Positions 20,560-31,044 of a DNA stretch of 64,000 nucleotides are shown here, piece by piece. Position 1 is the stretch's first letter; the number at the start of each line of letters is the position of its first letter. The notes beneath the pieces are model-generated. The model saw only the letters and a program-made list of their open reading frames with translations. It was not told where the DNA came from and searched no databases. Source of the stretch: Euborellia annulipes (taxonomy: Eukaryota; Arthropoda; Insecta; Dermaptera; Anisolabididae). The stretch spans positions 1 to 64,000 of the forward strand of contig JAKCPI010007843.1 in assembly GCA_023213315.1 (NCBI GenBank). Reading direction: 5' to 3'. The position numbers and the translations under genes were made by a program.

Positions 20560-20880
20560 AAATACTGTAGGTTTCTCCCGGCTCGAAGGACCAACCTGTT
20601 ATTTGAATTTGGGTACGAGCCGGCAGGCAGGCTTTGCGTGCATGCACACCTCACGCAATCACGCATGCGGCAGCGTGACGCAGCGGACCCGTGTCACGAG
20701 ACGCGTGCGTGGCGCCTACCCGGCCGGTACTCTGCTGGTCCGCAAGGGCGAATGCCGCCCTTCCGAGCTTCAACTTCGACTCTTTTCGGTTTTAATCGTG
20801 ATTATTCGGTCCAATCGATTCTCACGCCGCGTGACGTAGTCGCTAGGGGCACAGTTGAATGCAGGTTGCAGTAGAGTCAG
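20560..20880 (+). promoter_or_regulatory. candidate CpG-rich promoter block
   Basis: This is the only long non-repetitive GC/CpG-rich block in the window. It holds a dense CpG cluster (20630-20760), a CCAAT motif at 20811-20815, a CRE-like TGACGTAG at 20832-20839, and GCACAGTTG and GAGTCAGGATAAG sequences that could serve as initiators. It is not matched by any repeat seen here. Strand is inferred from the downstream splice donor. Open frames across it are short and on both strands, so no coding is claimed. Confidence 0.35.
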
Positions 20881-21199
20881 GATAAGGGACACTCGTCATT
20901 TGAGAGAGAGATAGAGAGAGTTGTGATTGAAAGAAAAAAAAAAAATAACTAAAAGAAAAAAATACAAATTTAAATAATTATAAAAAAAAATAATTAGAAA
21001 ATTAAATATTTTTCCACCGGTCATTTTTTATATCGCTCTTTCATATTTTGCAAGATCGCCTAGTGAAGTGTTTGTTAATTGTTAATCGCGAATATTGTTA
21101 TTGTTGTTGTTTCTGATACATTTAACTCAATGGGATATTGTTACTAAAAGGAAAAAAATTTAAAAACTTACTTCAGTCTTCTTCACGCGCAGTGTTTTT
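20860..21199 (+). other. candidate 5' UTR first exon ending at a splice donor
   Basis: Downstream of the CpG block the sequence is purine-rich, then ends at TTTTT|GTAAGTAAT with a near-consensus donor (GT at 21200-21201). No ATG-initiated frame of useful length lies inside, so it would be non-coding 5' UTR spliced to a distant exon outside or deep within the window. This rests on motif reading only. Confidence 0.3.
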
Positions 21200-21201
21200 G
21201 T

Positions 21202-24200
21202 AAGTAATATAAATAAATAATATTAGCATGAGCCCAACCCTTGCTTTAATCATGCTTCCGCGAAATAATAAGCTCCAGACAAAATCATATACAGGACGCG
21301 TTTTAAAAGTTTCTGGTGCATCCTAGATATTTCCTTGACCTGGCGCCGGAGATTTGAGCGTCGCAGGAATTTTCTCTAAACTATAGCTTAGCGAATCGAA
21401 TAATTTGATTGGCAGTGAGGTTTTTTTTTTTTACACTCAGCCGCCCGGCACTTTAAAAAATTTTTCTCTCCCCCTCCCTTTCACACCTCTAAAGTTGCTT
21501 CATTTTGCCAAAAAGTTTTTATTTCTAACAGAGGCCATTTCTTGGAAGGTTGTTGGTCCGGGTCGATGGGCCCTTAGGCCCTACTCTGTCCTTTTGTCCC
21601 CAATGCAGTCCTCTTTCTCTACGTCCCCCTCAATTATTTTCAATGTCTTTATATTAATAACTAATAATAATTTTTTTTTTCTTTTGAAAACAATTATAAA
21701 TACAACCTAGATATAATTTTTATTCAGTACAAGGTTGTATTATTTAATTTTCTTAATTTCTTTTTCCAAATAAATATAAGAAACACTTATTTTTTTCTAT
21801 TTTTAATTTGAAAAATTCACTGATATTTATTAATTTATTTTTAAATATTGATATCTAATTAATCAAACAAATTCCTCCTCCGAGAAACCCATACTTTAAG
21901 TCCTTCTCTCTTAATAAATTTATATCAACAAAGAGTAAAAAAAAAAAATTTTAAATCGATAGGCCTAAGTAGAGAAAATATTTTTCTAAAATAAGGATTT
22001 CCTGCAAATAGTCTTTGGAGAGGAGGTATGAGTAACGTTTCAATTATAATTTTATTTCTAATAAAATTCAGCTTCCTTTAGAGGCGCTTCGCTTTTTCTG
22101 CTTTGGCAAATTTCGATTTTTTTTTTCTATTTTAGAAAATGTTTCATAAATATTTTATTGTAAGCATATCTACACTGGAATCAATTGATTTCACTTTCCA
22201 ATATCATTTATTATTCTCATCAGATGCGACATAATTTTTACTTTCTCTTACCTATATTTATAAAGGGTCTATCCAATTTAGTAATTAACTTTTTTTTTTT
22301 GGCAGATCCTTTGCTTTCTGATAGAAAAAATTTATTGATATAACAAATATTAGATCTCTATAATTATAATTAAGTTCTCAAGAACTCTGAAAGAATATCC
22401 AAACATAATACAAAGTTTTTGAAAACTGATCTTTCTTGCTATTAAATTTTTCCTTCTTTTAATAAAAAAATTCGCAATACTTAATTTACGATAAAACTCA
22501 GAATTGAAGGAATTTTTGTTCAAAAATTAAACAATATTTTATTTTTCTTTATTACTTATTAATTTTTCTTTCTTTAATTAAATCTGGAATAAATAATTAA
22601 AAAATATTTAAATGTTTATTAAACAATACTATGTGTTTATCTTTATTATAATGTCTCAATTTTCTCTTGTGTGGTATATATACATGCGCAGAATACATAT
22701 CAAATCACCTGATGTATTTCTAGGAATTGGGTGTGTATATACTTATAATTAGTTAAATCAGTTAAGAGAGAATAATTTTTTTTTTAAGCCGTTTTGATTT
22801 TAAAATAATATTTTTTGTGAAAAAAAGTTTTTTAAAATATTTAAAATTTAGTACAATCAATATTGAATAATGAAAAAATTAAAAGCTTTCAGCCCCTTCA
22901 AAGAAGAAGTGGCAACCAGACAAGCACGTTGAGAGTGCGCGGTGCATTAACAGGGGCGCGTTATTCAATGGCCAAAATTGGACACACATTTTAAAATAGC
23001 AAATATTTTAAGTAGAGGGGTGATTTTTTTTTTTAAGTATGGTACGTTCTTTTTTTTCTCTCTGTAATCTGATCATATTTAAGACTTAAATTATCCCGCA
23101 CATTTTTAACTAATTCAGAAATTTGATTTTTCTTTTATTACTCTGATAAATCTGACAAATTTCGGGTCTAAATTATTTCTTGTCTCATGAGCAAATATAA
23201 TATACCGGTATATTTTTTTTACATTAGTAAAAAGTATTGTCTATAAATTGGAAATCTTATTGACATCTGAAAAAAATATTAGATTTATTTCAAAGAGTTC
23301 ATAATTTGATTTTGTTGCTATCAGAAAAAGCATTTGCGAGAGATTCGAATTATTTTTTATCATTTTAAAAATATAGAATGTCGTCTTTTCTTTTTCTTTT
23401 ATGAATTTAGTAATTTCCATTAAAAAAAAAGGGCTATATATAAATGAATTTTCATTAGAATAAGAAGAGAAAATAAATGAAATAAATAACAGAGAGAACA
23501 TTTTTTTAACTTTATATTCAAATAAATAATTTTTCCACAAAAATTACATTGTTTATTTTTAGGAAAGAGCCGGAGAATAAAAACCATTATTATTTTTGAT
23601 TTTCGGTATACGAAATTAGAGACAATCCGGTAATTATAATCTATTTTTTTTTTTAATTAAAAGATATTTTTGGATAAATTAAATATGTGTTAGAAAAAAC
23701 TTCTGGGTTGGCAGTGCTAATTAAAATTTCGAACGAAGTTTATTCATTCATCATCACTCGAAATTGAAGACTTGATGCTTAAGGATTTGTAAATATAAAA
23801 GCATCATATGTCTTCAATTTAGATTAACTTCTTTCGAAACGTTTCAAAAATTAATTAGTATTCATAAACTATCCTCTTTGTTAATTAAATAGTTTTCCAA
23901 AAAAATAAAGCCCGCGTCATTTGATTTATTTCATTGATTTCAACGAGATATTTAAATATTAATAACTCCCCCGATGATAAAAGGCCTAAATGGAGTAAAA
24001 AAAAAGTTTAAAAGAACAAAAACTTTCAAAAATCTTTCAAGTTGTTAAATTAGCAATAAGCAATTTTATAAATGTCGTCATATTTTCGAGAGAGAATTAA
24101 AAGTTTTGGCATCTCATATTTTATTTATTGATACTTTTTAAAATGACATTTTTTAAAACTGTCAGTTTGGGAACATAAAAAGAGAAAATTATAGTTTCTA

Positions 24201-24290
24201 CTTTACCACAAGTAAATAATATAATATATCAATTTATTTATATTCATCTCAATCAAAAACATAGGAAACAAAACAAAATAATTGCCTCGC
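21202..24290. other. AT-rich stretch without recognised genes
   Basis: It contains C-rich words at 21420-21620 (TCGATGGGCCCTTAGGCCCTACTC). A small inverted repeat lies at about 23718-23860 (GAAGACTTGATGCTT / AAGCATCATATGTCTTC; AATTTCGAACGAAG / CTTTCGAAACGTTT). A short GC-richer patch is at 22905-22975. None of the abundant dispersed families occurs between 21.7 and 24.2 kb. If the first-exon reading is right, this would be intron 1. Confidence 0.4.
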
Positions 24291-24364
24291 TTTTCTGAGC
24301 TATATAAAAACGAGGAAATATTTTTATAATTATTTTCATTAAACTCAGAAAAGCGAGGCGCATT
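24284..24364. repeat. hairpin GCCTCGCTTTTCTGAG...CTCAGAAAAGCGAGGC
   Basis: An exact 16-bp inverted repeat is separated by about 43 bp of AT-rich sequence. It is possibly the two ends of a very short element. CGAGG also occurs inside, at 24311. Confidence 0.75.
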
Positions 24365-24444
24365 TTTTTATTTTAGTCTCTGAGCAAGGTGGACCGCCCG
24401 CCTTTTTTGCATTTTTCATTTGAGATTTCACACACGTTTTTGTA

Positions 24445-25030
24445 AAACATTACAGTTATTTAAAGTATAATTTCAAAAAACAGACCTTTCCCCAAAAATA
24501 ATGGCAAAGGCTTAGTCTTATATTTTTCTTTTATTTTATGATTAAAAAAAAAAACAAAATGAGAATGTTTTTTGTTGGTGGGCTAGTTAAGTTATTATTG
24601 TATTTTAAATTACCAAATTTGTAAAATTTTAGGATTTTTATTTTATTTTTATTTTTGTAGTATGTAAATACATCGTTCATTATCCGTTCGAAACGATAAA
24701 CAAGATATGATTTTGTATATTTTTATAATTTTTTATTTAAGATTGTTATTAAACTAATGAAACCAATTTTGTGATTGATTAAAGAATGATTAAATTAAAT
24801 TTTAGTTAAATACTTTTTCAGATCTATACATATTCAATAAATACCTCGATTCGGACTTAACTAGCCCACCAATAAAAAACATAGACTCATTTTAAATAAA
24901 GTTGTTATTTTTTTAAATCATAAAATAAAAGAAAAATATAAGACTAACTTTTGGCTTTCTGAAATTTGAACCTTTGCCATTATTTTTGGGGAAATGTCTG
25001 TTTTTTGAAATTATACTCTAAATAATCCTA
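24445..25030. mobile_element. foldback element with ~160-bp inverted arms
   Basis: The left arm (AAAGTATAATTTCAAAAAACAGAC ... TTGGTGGGCTAGTTAAG) pairs with the right arm (CTTAACTAGCCCACCAA ... GTCTGTTTTTTGAAATTATACT). Mismatches are scattered and the right arm has small insertions. The unpaired centre is AT-rich. CTCGATTCGGACTTAACTAG beside the right inner arm also occurs inverted at 8462-8483. Confidence 0.75.
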
Positions 25031-25985
25031 GTTTTATATTAAACAAATTTGACTCTGATATCTTAAATAGTTTTTAAGATATTTGCCCAGAAAAAGAAAA
25101 GTTTTTTAACATTCCTATCTTTTAATATTATTGATAGTTTCTTAGGGACGACTCGTCTCGTCGATGTAAATGCAAACGACCATTAGAATCTATTGGAATA
25201 TTAACTAGATTCTAGAATTAGAAGTTTTTTTTTTGCGCCTTTGTTTCAAGTTTTTTTATTTTAAATAATACACTTCTTCTGATGATGACAGTACTGTCAA
25301 AATGCCCATGAAATTTTAATAAAAAACGTGAAACAAAACACCTAGTGTTTTTTCAATATCATTTGATTAGTGATATCTAAAATTATATATATTTTTTAAC
25401 TAGAGCCAACGGTGATGAGTTTGAATAAAATAATTCTTCTACAAATTCGTCTGATATTTCAGGAATCAAAGCCGTGATTTAGATTTCTGGCTTACTGTTC
25501 TATCCAATAAATGACAGATAATTGATGAAGTTATTATATCCTCTACTATATTTCGTAGAGAATAATATATTGATTTATTTTATTTCCCGAAAAGGGAAAA
25601 CAAAATTTATGACCAGTATCGAATGATTTTCTCGTTTTTTTTTTTACACTTTCTCCTACCTACATTCATATAATTCATTTACTTCAAATAATTTTTAAAT
25701 TTTATGATACTAACTACCAATAACTTAATTACTAAAAAAATAGCATATGAAAAATTGATATTATATTTTAATAAAAAACCGCTTCAGTAGAACTTTAAAC
25801 TATATTCCAAAAAGGGAAAAAATAGATAGGCTTAAATATTTTACATACATAAAAATGGGGAGGGTGACCACCTGTATAGCGCAGCTAGTCTAATATTTTT
25901 TTTAAACATAAAACAGCATGCCAATATAAACCGTAAAAAACAATTAAATTGAAATTTGAATTATTGTGGAGGAGAAGACTGGCAT
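25030..25985. other. AT-rich stretch, nothing recognised
   Basis: No reading frame, repeat family or structure stands out. Short GC-richer words (CTTAGGGACGACTCGTCTCGTCG at 25141) are isolated. Confidence 0.4.
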
Positions 25986-25989
25986 AAAG

Positions 25990-26060
25990 AGAGAAATGTA
26001 TTGCTACTCTTAGCTCGGGTAACTCGTGGTCGCCATCCACGTGCCTACAATATGTATAAT
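25990..26060 (+). repeat. structured SINE-like element, 3' fragment
   Basis: CTTAGCTCGGGTAACTCGTGGTCGCCATCCACGTGCC matches the 3' domain of the SINE-like family seen complete at 39739. The first terminal hairpin is intact (CGTGG TCGCCAT CCACG). The second is eroded (CCTACAATATGTA). Confidence 0.6.
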
Positions 26061-26084
26061 TTCATTTAGCCAACCAATTAATAA

Positions 26085-26270
26085 AAGCTGATTGCCTTGG
26101 TATAGCTCAGAGTAAAGCAGGAGTTGGAGGTCGAGGGTTCCCGTCCCAGGCGAAAAATGTACTTCAATTGAATTGGTTACCAATCAATTTAGATAACTAC
26201 GAAAATAGCCTCAAATGCCGAAAAAGACCTTAAAATAAATTTAAAAAATCAACAAATAAAACCATTGAAA
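26085..26270 (+). repeat. tRNA-derived SINE
   Basis: GCCTTGGTATAGCTCAGAGTAAAGCAGGAG is an A-box region. GGTCGAGGGTTCCCGTCCC is B-box and T-arm-like, with tRNA-like spacing between. The tRNA-like head of about 65 bp is followed by a body with TTGGTTACCAATCAATTTAGATAA and AAATGCCGAAAAAGACC, then an A-rich tail. The body segment recurs without the head in the hAT-like elements at 19316 and 62477. Confidence 0.7.
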
Positions 26271-26969
26271 CAAATAACCTAGTGTTTAATTTTAAACAAA
26301 ATGTTTCAACGAGACATCTTAATTTTTTTATCAACTTCACCACTTGTCATATACCACATGTTTATAATTTAAATATAGAAGATTATTTATAATTAACTTA
26401 AGTCAATAATTTTTAAAACTTTTTTTCTAAGTATTGCTCGTTTAGTGAAACCTCTCTTAAGGCAGATCAATATTAAACTCGAATCATTATTTAAATAATC
26501 TAAAGTACGAAAACCATATTTATTGTGACCTAGATATTCCAATTATACAATTGATTCAGATTATAAAAATGAAGAGGGATTCTATGAAACATTTAATGTT
26601 TGAATTTAAAAATAGCCTCATTATTTTCTTGAGTTTGAATATTCTGATATAATAATAATTTTTATAGAGTGGAGAGGACAGGGGTTGTGTGAAATCACAC
26701 TCACTCACACAAAGATGCACTAGTGTTTATGAGTGTGTAAATATTTAATACTTTGAAATGAATTTAATTAATTGTTCAACAACGAAATTTTTAACGAAAG
26801 TGTCTTAGAAAATAAAGAAGAACCATAAAGAAAGCACAAACAATTTTATTTAAAAAAAAAAAAATTAATATTTTTAAACGTTTAAAACCCTTTCAAGGTC
26901 CCTCAATAAAATACTATATTTTATAGCCAGACTCTAAAATATAGGCTCGATATTTTTGCATATTAAGTT

Positions 26970-27148
26970 GCGTTTACACCAAGCGACTGAAATGTTCGTT
27001 CTATTCCCTCCATATAATTTATTTTATCTTTAGCAAGCAAAATACGTGCGAGTATTCAAGATGGCACGGATACCAGATGAGTATTTTAGTCTAAAAAAGA
27101 GACGGAAATTATTGTGAGCTAGATGGTGGGGTGGGCTTGGTGTAAACC
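26970..27148. mobile_element. short element with GTTTACACCAAGC...GCTTGGTGTAAAC ends
   Basis: GCGTTTACACCAAGC (26982) and GCTTGGTGTAAACC (27136) are inverted repeats about 150 bp apart. The interior is unremarkable. A target duplication was not resolved. Confidence 0.5.
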
Positions 27149-27282
27149 AGAGCTGGGTTTTATACATGATTTTGTAGTTTTATATAAAAATCGTGGATAC
27201 AACGTATAAAACTCGGAAACGCACTCGCGAACCAGCGAAAATTAGATAAAACAATACTTTCTCTCTATATATATTTCATATA

Positions 27283-27777
27283 CAGGGTGACCGGAAATAA
27301 CAGGTACCTAGAAAAGGAGATGATTCTACATTAAAATTAAACCAAGTATTTATTAATTTAAATAAGCGAAAAATGTAGGTACCGCCGGGATTTGCACCAC
27401 GGATCTTGTCGATTTACGCTCAACAAATTAAATTTTCCTATAAACTAATATGACCAGACGCTTCGTTTTCAAGATACAGGGGGTCGAAGTTGAATTTATT
27501 TTTTTGTTTTTTGCTAATATCTGGAGAATTGTTTGAGATACAATGTTTAGCTTCTGTACACGATTTATGTTCATTATTCCGTTTGTTTTATGTGAAAAGT
27601 GTAAACATTGTATCTCAAACGGTTCTCCAAATATTAGCAAAAAACAAAATTCAACTTTGACCCTCTGTATCTTGAAAACGAAGCGTCTGGGCATATTAAG
27701 TTAGTAGGAAAAAAAGTCTTATTTTTTCATGTAGAATCATCTCCTTTTCTAGGTACCTGTTATTTCCGGGCACCCTG
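27283..27777. mobile_element. Tc1/mariner-type foldback MITE, CAGGGTGACCGGAAATAACA ends
   Basis: CAGGGTGACCGGAAATAACA and its complement TGTTATTTCCGGGCACCCTG close a palindromic element with arms well over 150 bp (CTTCGTTTTCAAGATACAGG / CTGTATCTTGAAAACGAAG). TA flanks both ends (27281-27282, 27778-27779). The left arm alone carries an extra block at about 27335-27435 with a tRNA 3'-half-like sequence (minus strand: ATCCGTGGTGCAAATCCCGG), itself a probable insertion. Confidence 0.85.
27375..27425 (-). other. tRNA 3'-half-like sequence inside a MITE arm
   Basis: On the minus strand it reads GATCCGTGGTGCAAATCCCGG then CGGTACC, like a T-arm plus acceptor strand. It shares GATCCGTGGT...CCCGGCGG with the palindrome at 54365-54485. 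The T-stem does not pair fully, so it is not a functional tRNA. Confidence 0.45.
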
Positions 27778-27869
27778 TATAGGGTAAGAGAAAGTAAAAT
27801 GATTGACAGTATTAAATTAAACTTAATAAAAGATTTGTTTGGGTTTTACTTTGGTTTGTTTGCAAAAAT

Positions 27870-28235
27870 CACAATTTATTGACCACAGAATGAATGGCCG
27901 AGCAGTGGCGTAGCGAGGGGGGAGGACAAGGGGGGCATCATGCCCAAGCGCTACTCACAAAGGGGCGCCAAATGGTCCACAAAACAACAAATTGCTGGAT
28001 AATTTTTATTATAATTGATTTCTGGAAAATATATTTTAAATTTAGTGCCAGTGTAATATAATAATTTTGTATATTTTACATATAATATATGGTTTTCGAA
28101 TGGGGGGGGGGAGGGCGCTAAAAAGTTATTGTGCTCCGGGCACGAGTTAAGCTCGCTACGCCACTGTGGCCTAAGCGTTTTAATTTTTACAAATAAGCTA
28201 GAATTAATTCCAAAAAATTATTTTATTAAAGATAA
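27870..28235 (+). repeat. dispersed repeat copy split by a hAT-like element
   Basis: GACCACAGAATGAATGGCCG and AAGCGTTTTAATTTTTACAAATAA ... AAGATAACAAC flank the insertion. Together they match the continuous sequence at 52895-52970 (GAAGAATGAGTGGCCGAAACGTTGTAATTTTTACAAATAAACC ... ACGATAACAAC). Confidence 0.75.
27903..28166. mobile_element. hAT-like element, CAGTGGCGTAGCGAGG ends
   Basis: CAGTGGCGTAGCGAGG and GCTCGCTACGCCACTG are near-exact inverted ends. The flanks TGGCCGAG and TGGCCTAA are consistent with a mutated 8-bp duplication of TGGCCGAA, which the uninterrupted sister at 52907 shows. The interior contains G-runs and no coding sequence. Confidence 0.85.
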
Positions 28236-28236
28236 C

Positions 28237-28445
28237 AACCTTTCTGTCCTCGTCTTATTCCCGCAATGCGGGGTCGGCGGACCTAATTTTTCCCTCTAAA
28301 CCTATCGTGTGTTTTTGCGACCGAGAAGGATAGGAAGAGACAGACATACAAAGATCAGAGGAACTGCTTGTCGCAGCTCGGGCAGCTCGTGGTCGCCATC
28401 CACGTACCCACAAGATGTGGGCCCCTGCGCGATTATTAATGATAA
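28237..28445 (+). repeat. structured SINE-like element, near full length
   Basis: It starts TCTGTCCTCGTCTTATTCCCGCAATGCGGGGTCGGCGGACC (hairpin CCCGC...GCGGG). It continues through TTTTTGCGACC and a purine-rich middle to GCAGCTCGGGCAGCTCGTGG and the twin 3' hairpins CGTGG-TCGCCAT-CCACG and CCCACA-AGA-TGTGGG. It ends GCCCCTGCGCGATT followed by (ATGATA) repeats, a retroposon-like tail. The middle lacks the GGCCCGTCGCACGGTCTGACGCC segment of the 39.7-kb copy. No clear tRNA A and B boxes. Confidence 0.75.
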
Positions 28446-28534
28446 TGATAATGATAACAACTATAAGTCTAAATTCTAAAATTTACCTTTTTATATAATT
28501 TTTTATAAAAAAAATAATAACTACTTCCCATTAA

Positions 28535-28815
28535 AAATATAAATACTGTACAACGTTTCGACTGTTTATTCTTCAGTTGTTTTCAAGTACCGTGGATTTG
28601 CTCCGACTCAGATGAACTAACCTCTAAGGGACATATATATATAGTATAAAATGCAAGTAGCGGTAGTAGTTAGTTCACTTGGGTCGGAGCAAGTTCACAG
28701 TACAGCAAAATCAGTCGAAACGTTGTAAAGTATTTATATTTTTATTAAATAATTATTACAAAGGTCAATAATTAAAAACTCCCATAATAATAATAACATA
28801 AACCATAAAAGCTTT
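28535..28815. mobile_element. foldback element, ACAACGTTTCGACTG family
   Basis: ATATAAATACTGTACAACGTTTCGACTG ... TTGCTCCGACTCAGATGAACTAACC pairs with GTTAGTTCACTTGGGTCGGAGCAAG ... CAGTCGAAACGTTGTAAAGTATTTATAT. The outer right flank carries AATAATTAAAAACTCCCATAATAATAATA, as at 8830 and 52380. It is a shorter relative of the 51780-52430 element. Confidence 0.75.
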
Positions 28816-29400
28816 AATAAACATAACTTACATAATTTAATAAAACATTTTTTGTAATCCTATTCTAAAAATCTGAATATTTTATGATTTACCCTAAATT
28901 TTATCCAGAAATCCCCGGAGTAATAACAGAACGGCAGTGATCAGAAAAATTAAAATGTTATTAAATAAAATACATCTATGTCAGCATTCAGGGGTCTGGA
29001 AAATGTTTTATTTTTTTTTTCTAGTATTGTACTTGACAGTAATTCTTCTCTCTTGAATTGCCCGAATGTCTTTGAATTGTGCTCACGTCATCAATATTTT
29101 AACATTTAGGAAATACAGTATATAAAAAAAAGAAGTCTGACAAATAAGAATAGATGTTCTTACATTGCTATCGTTTAAAGACTCGCAACGTCATCGGGAA
29201 ATAAACTATGACGCGCACAGGGGTGGTAGGGAGGAAGGGGGGGGGGTGAATTCTAGTAATTCATTGATTAAAATATTGTACATTAAACAATTTGTTGATC
29301 TATAAACCATGAAAATTAAACATTAAATATTAATTGTGGTTATAGAAAAACTTAATTGGTGTTGCTGAAGGGGTTGATTTCATTAATGAAAATATAGCAT
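28816..29400. other. AT-rich stretch, nothing recognised
   Basis: It includes a GGTGGTAGGGAGG / G-run at about 29222-29250. No gene or family match was found. Confidence 0.4.
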
Positions 29401-29408
29401 TTTTATTA

Positions 29409-29752
29409 CTTTCCATTACTTATATATAAATGCTAAAAAGAAAAATATTGAATTTATGTAAAAAATGTGGAGATTTTGATGGAAATATAAGTTTCGAGAT
29501 ATCTTGAGTCCAAAAAAGTGACTACCGCAAAACAAAATATCTCAAGAACGTAAAGAGGTAGTAGGTTGAATTTTGATATTTAAATTAGGCACACGAAACA
29601 CTAAACTTTTAAACAAAATCGGCCAAAGAGTATTAATGCTTTACTGAAGTACTTTTTTAGTATTTTTCGATTTCCTCATAATTCGCTCTAACGATTTTGA
29701 TTGATATTCAAAAGTCAATTATTTTTTAGATGCTCTTTAAAATGTATATATA
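29409..29752 (-). repeat. HP family copy 9 (eroded B end, truncated)
   Basis: A diverged B end (TTACTTTCCATTACTTATATATAAATGC) leads into GGAGATTTTGATGGAAATATAAG, AGTCCAAAAAAGTG, CAAAATATCTCAAGAACG and AAAATCGGCCAAAGAGTATTAATG. It runs to TTAGATGCTCTTTAAAATGTATAT, where it is broken by a fragment of the ACAACGTTTCGACTG foldback family (about 29755-29830). Confidence 0.7.
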
Positions 29753-29754
29753 CA

Positions 29755-29830
29755 TGTATATTAAAAAAATAAATACTATACAACGTTTCGACTGCTTATT
29801 CTGCAGTCGCTTTCAAGTACTATACCCTTG
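29755..29830 (+). repeat. fragment of the ACAACGTTTCGACTG foldback family
   Basis: AATAAATACTATACAACGTTTCGACTGCTTATTCTGCAGTCGCTTTCAAGTACTAT matches one arm of the elements at 28535 and 51780. Only one arm is present. Confidence 0.7.
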
Positions 29831-31020
29831 GTTGCTTTCAATAACAAATTTTGAGGCAAATATTTCAATTCTTAGTCATTGTAGATAAATTTGTATACTT
29901 ACTATTGTCTTAATACATTCAATGGAATTTCTCTTCGCTCCAGATACACTATTCATGTTTTATTAATTAAGTCAATAGTTAATATATAAATTTATCTTTA
30001 GCATTAAAATTACTGTCAACGGCTGGTTTTTCTCTATTTGCTAACATAATCAACGCATCTAGCAACCCTTGGATTTATTAAATATTATTGTAATTAATAA
30101 TTAAAAAAAAAAAATTAAAGATATAAATGACTAAAGAGTAATTTAAGAAGAACGAAGAAATTTTCTTCATTTTTCAAACAAATAAATATGAATAAATCAA
30201 AAGGCCTCAGGGCAGTACGATAAAATTTAACAATGAAAACAAAAATATATTTCTATTTGTTTGTCCTCTGTAAAAATTAGAAAATAAAATAAAATAAATA
30301 TATATATAGGACAATTTAGAATATAGGCCTATTTTTTTGAACTACTAGTCCAATTAATTAGTATTTTAGGAAAAACATTAGTGTTACCTGTATTTATCAT
30401 GTTAACCAAGTAGGTAATTCGTAACTTTATTACAATTGACAAAAAAAAGTGTCAAAAAAACTTTATTTTACACCCTGACATCATGTCGGGTAGTATGGAA
30501 CACCCTTAAAAAATAATTTTTATTTTACAAAAAAATACAAAATATTTTAGCTGATTTTATTTAAATTTGAAGTATGTTATATTTTCATTCTCAAATTTAA
30601 TGGACTTCCTTGATCTGTTTAAACCAAGATTCATCATACTCCGGATGAATCAGAAATTATTTATATATATTTAATCTCTATATAATAAGATTTACTAAAA
30701 TAAAAGAATATTTTGATTAAAAAAAAAATTGCTAATTCCAATTCCTCGTTTAAAATTATAATATGAATTCTTTGAATGATTTAATTTGTGTTAATCATTT
30801 CATCCATAAAAATTAATGGTTCGAATTCAAAATTAGAAAAATAATTCAAATGGCAAGTTTGTATTCAAATTTGACCTCATCTAAAAATGGATGAATTTTT
30901 CGGACCATTCTCCACTTCATGGGGAATCTTATTAGCCATTTTATTAAATTAATAAACTTTTTTTTTAATTTAAGCATTAAGTTTGGCAAATTTATAATCC
31001 TAGATAACGTAAGAAAGTAA
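29831..31020. other. AT-rich stretch, nothing recognised
   Basis: No reading frame or repeat family was identified. There are scattered poly-A and poly-T runs. Confidence 0.4.
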
Positions 31021-31044
31021 AGAATTGAATCATAGTTATATCCA

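Larger units (their letters stand above)
27252..27800 (+). repeat. solo HP B hairpin split by a TA-targeting MITE
   Basis: AATACTTTCTCTCTATATATATTTCATATA (left) and TATAGGGTAAGAGAAAGTAAAA (right) are the halves of one B hairpin. Together they match the uninterrupted hairpin at 20148-20199 (ATATTTCATATATAGGGTAAG). The inserted element occupies 27283-27777. Confidence 0.82.

Noticed and set aside
20539..20874. Open frames of 96 and 111 codons in the CpG-rich block
   Set aside because: Two overlapping plus-strand frames and one minus-strand frame are open simply because the block is GC-rich. None resembles a known domain.
24284..24364. Bacterial-style terminator hairpin
   Set aside because: The setting is eukaryotic and repeat-rich, the loop is over 40 bp, and there is no gene upstream.
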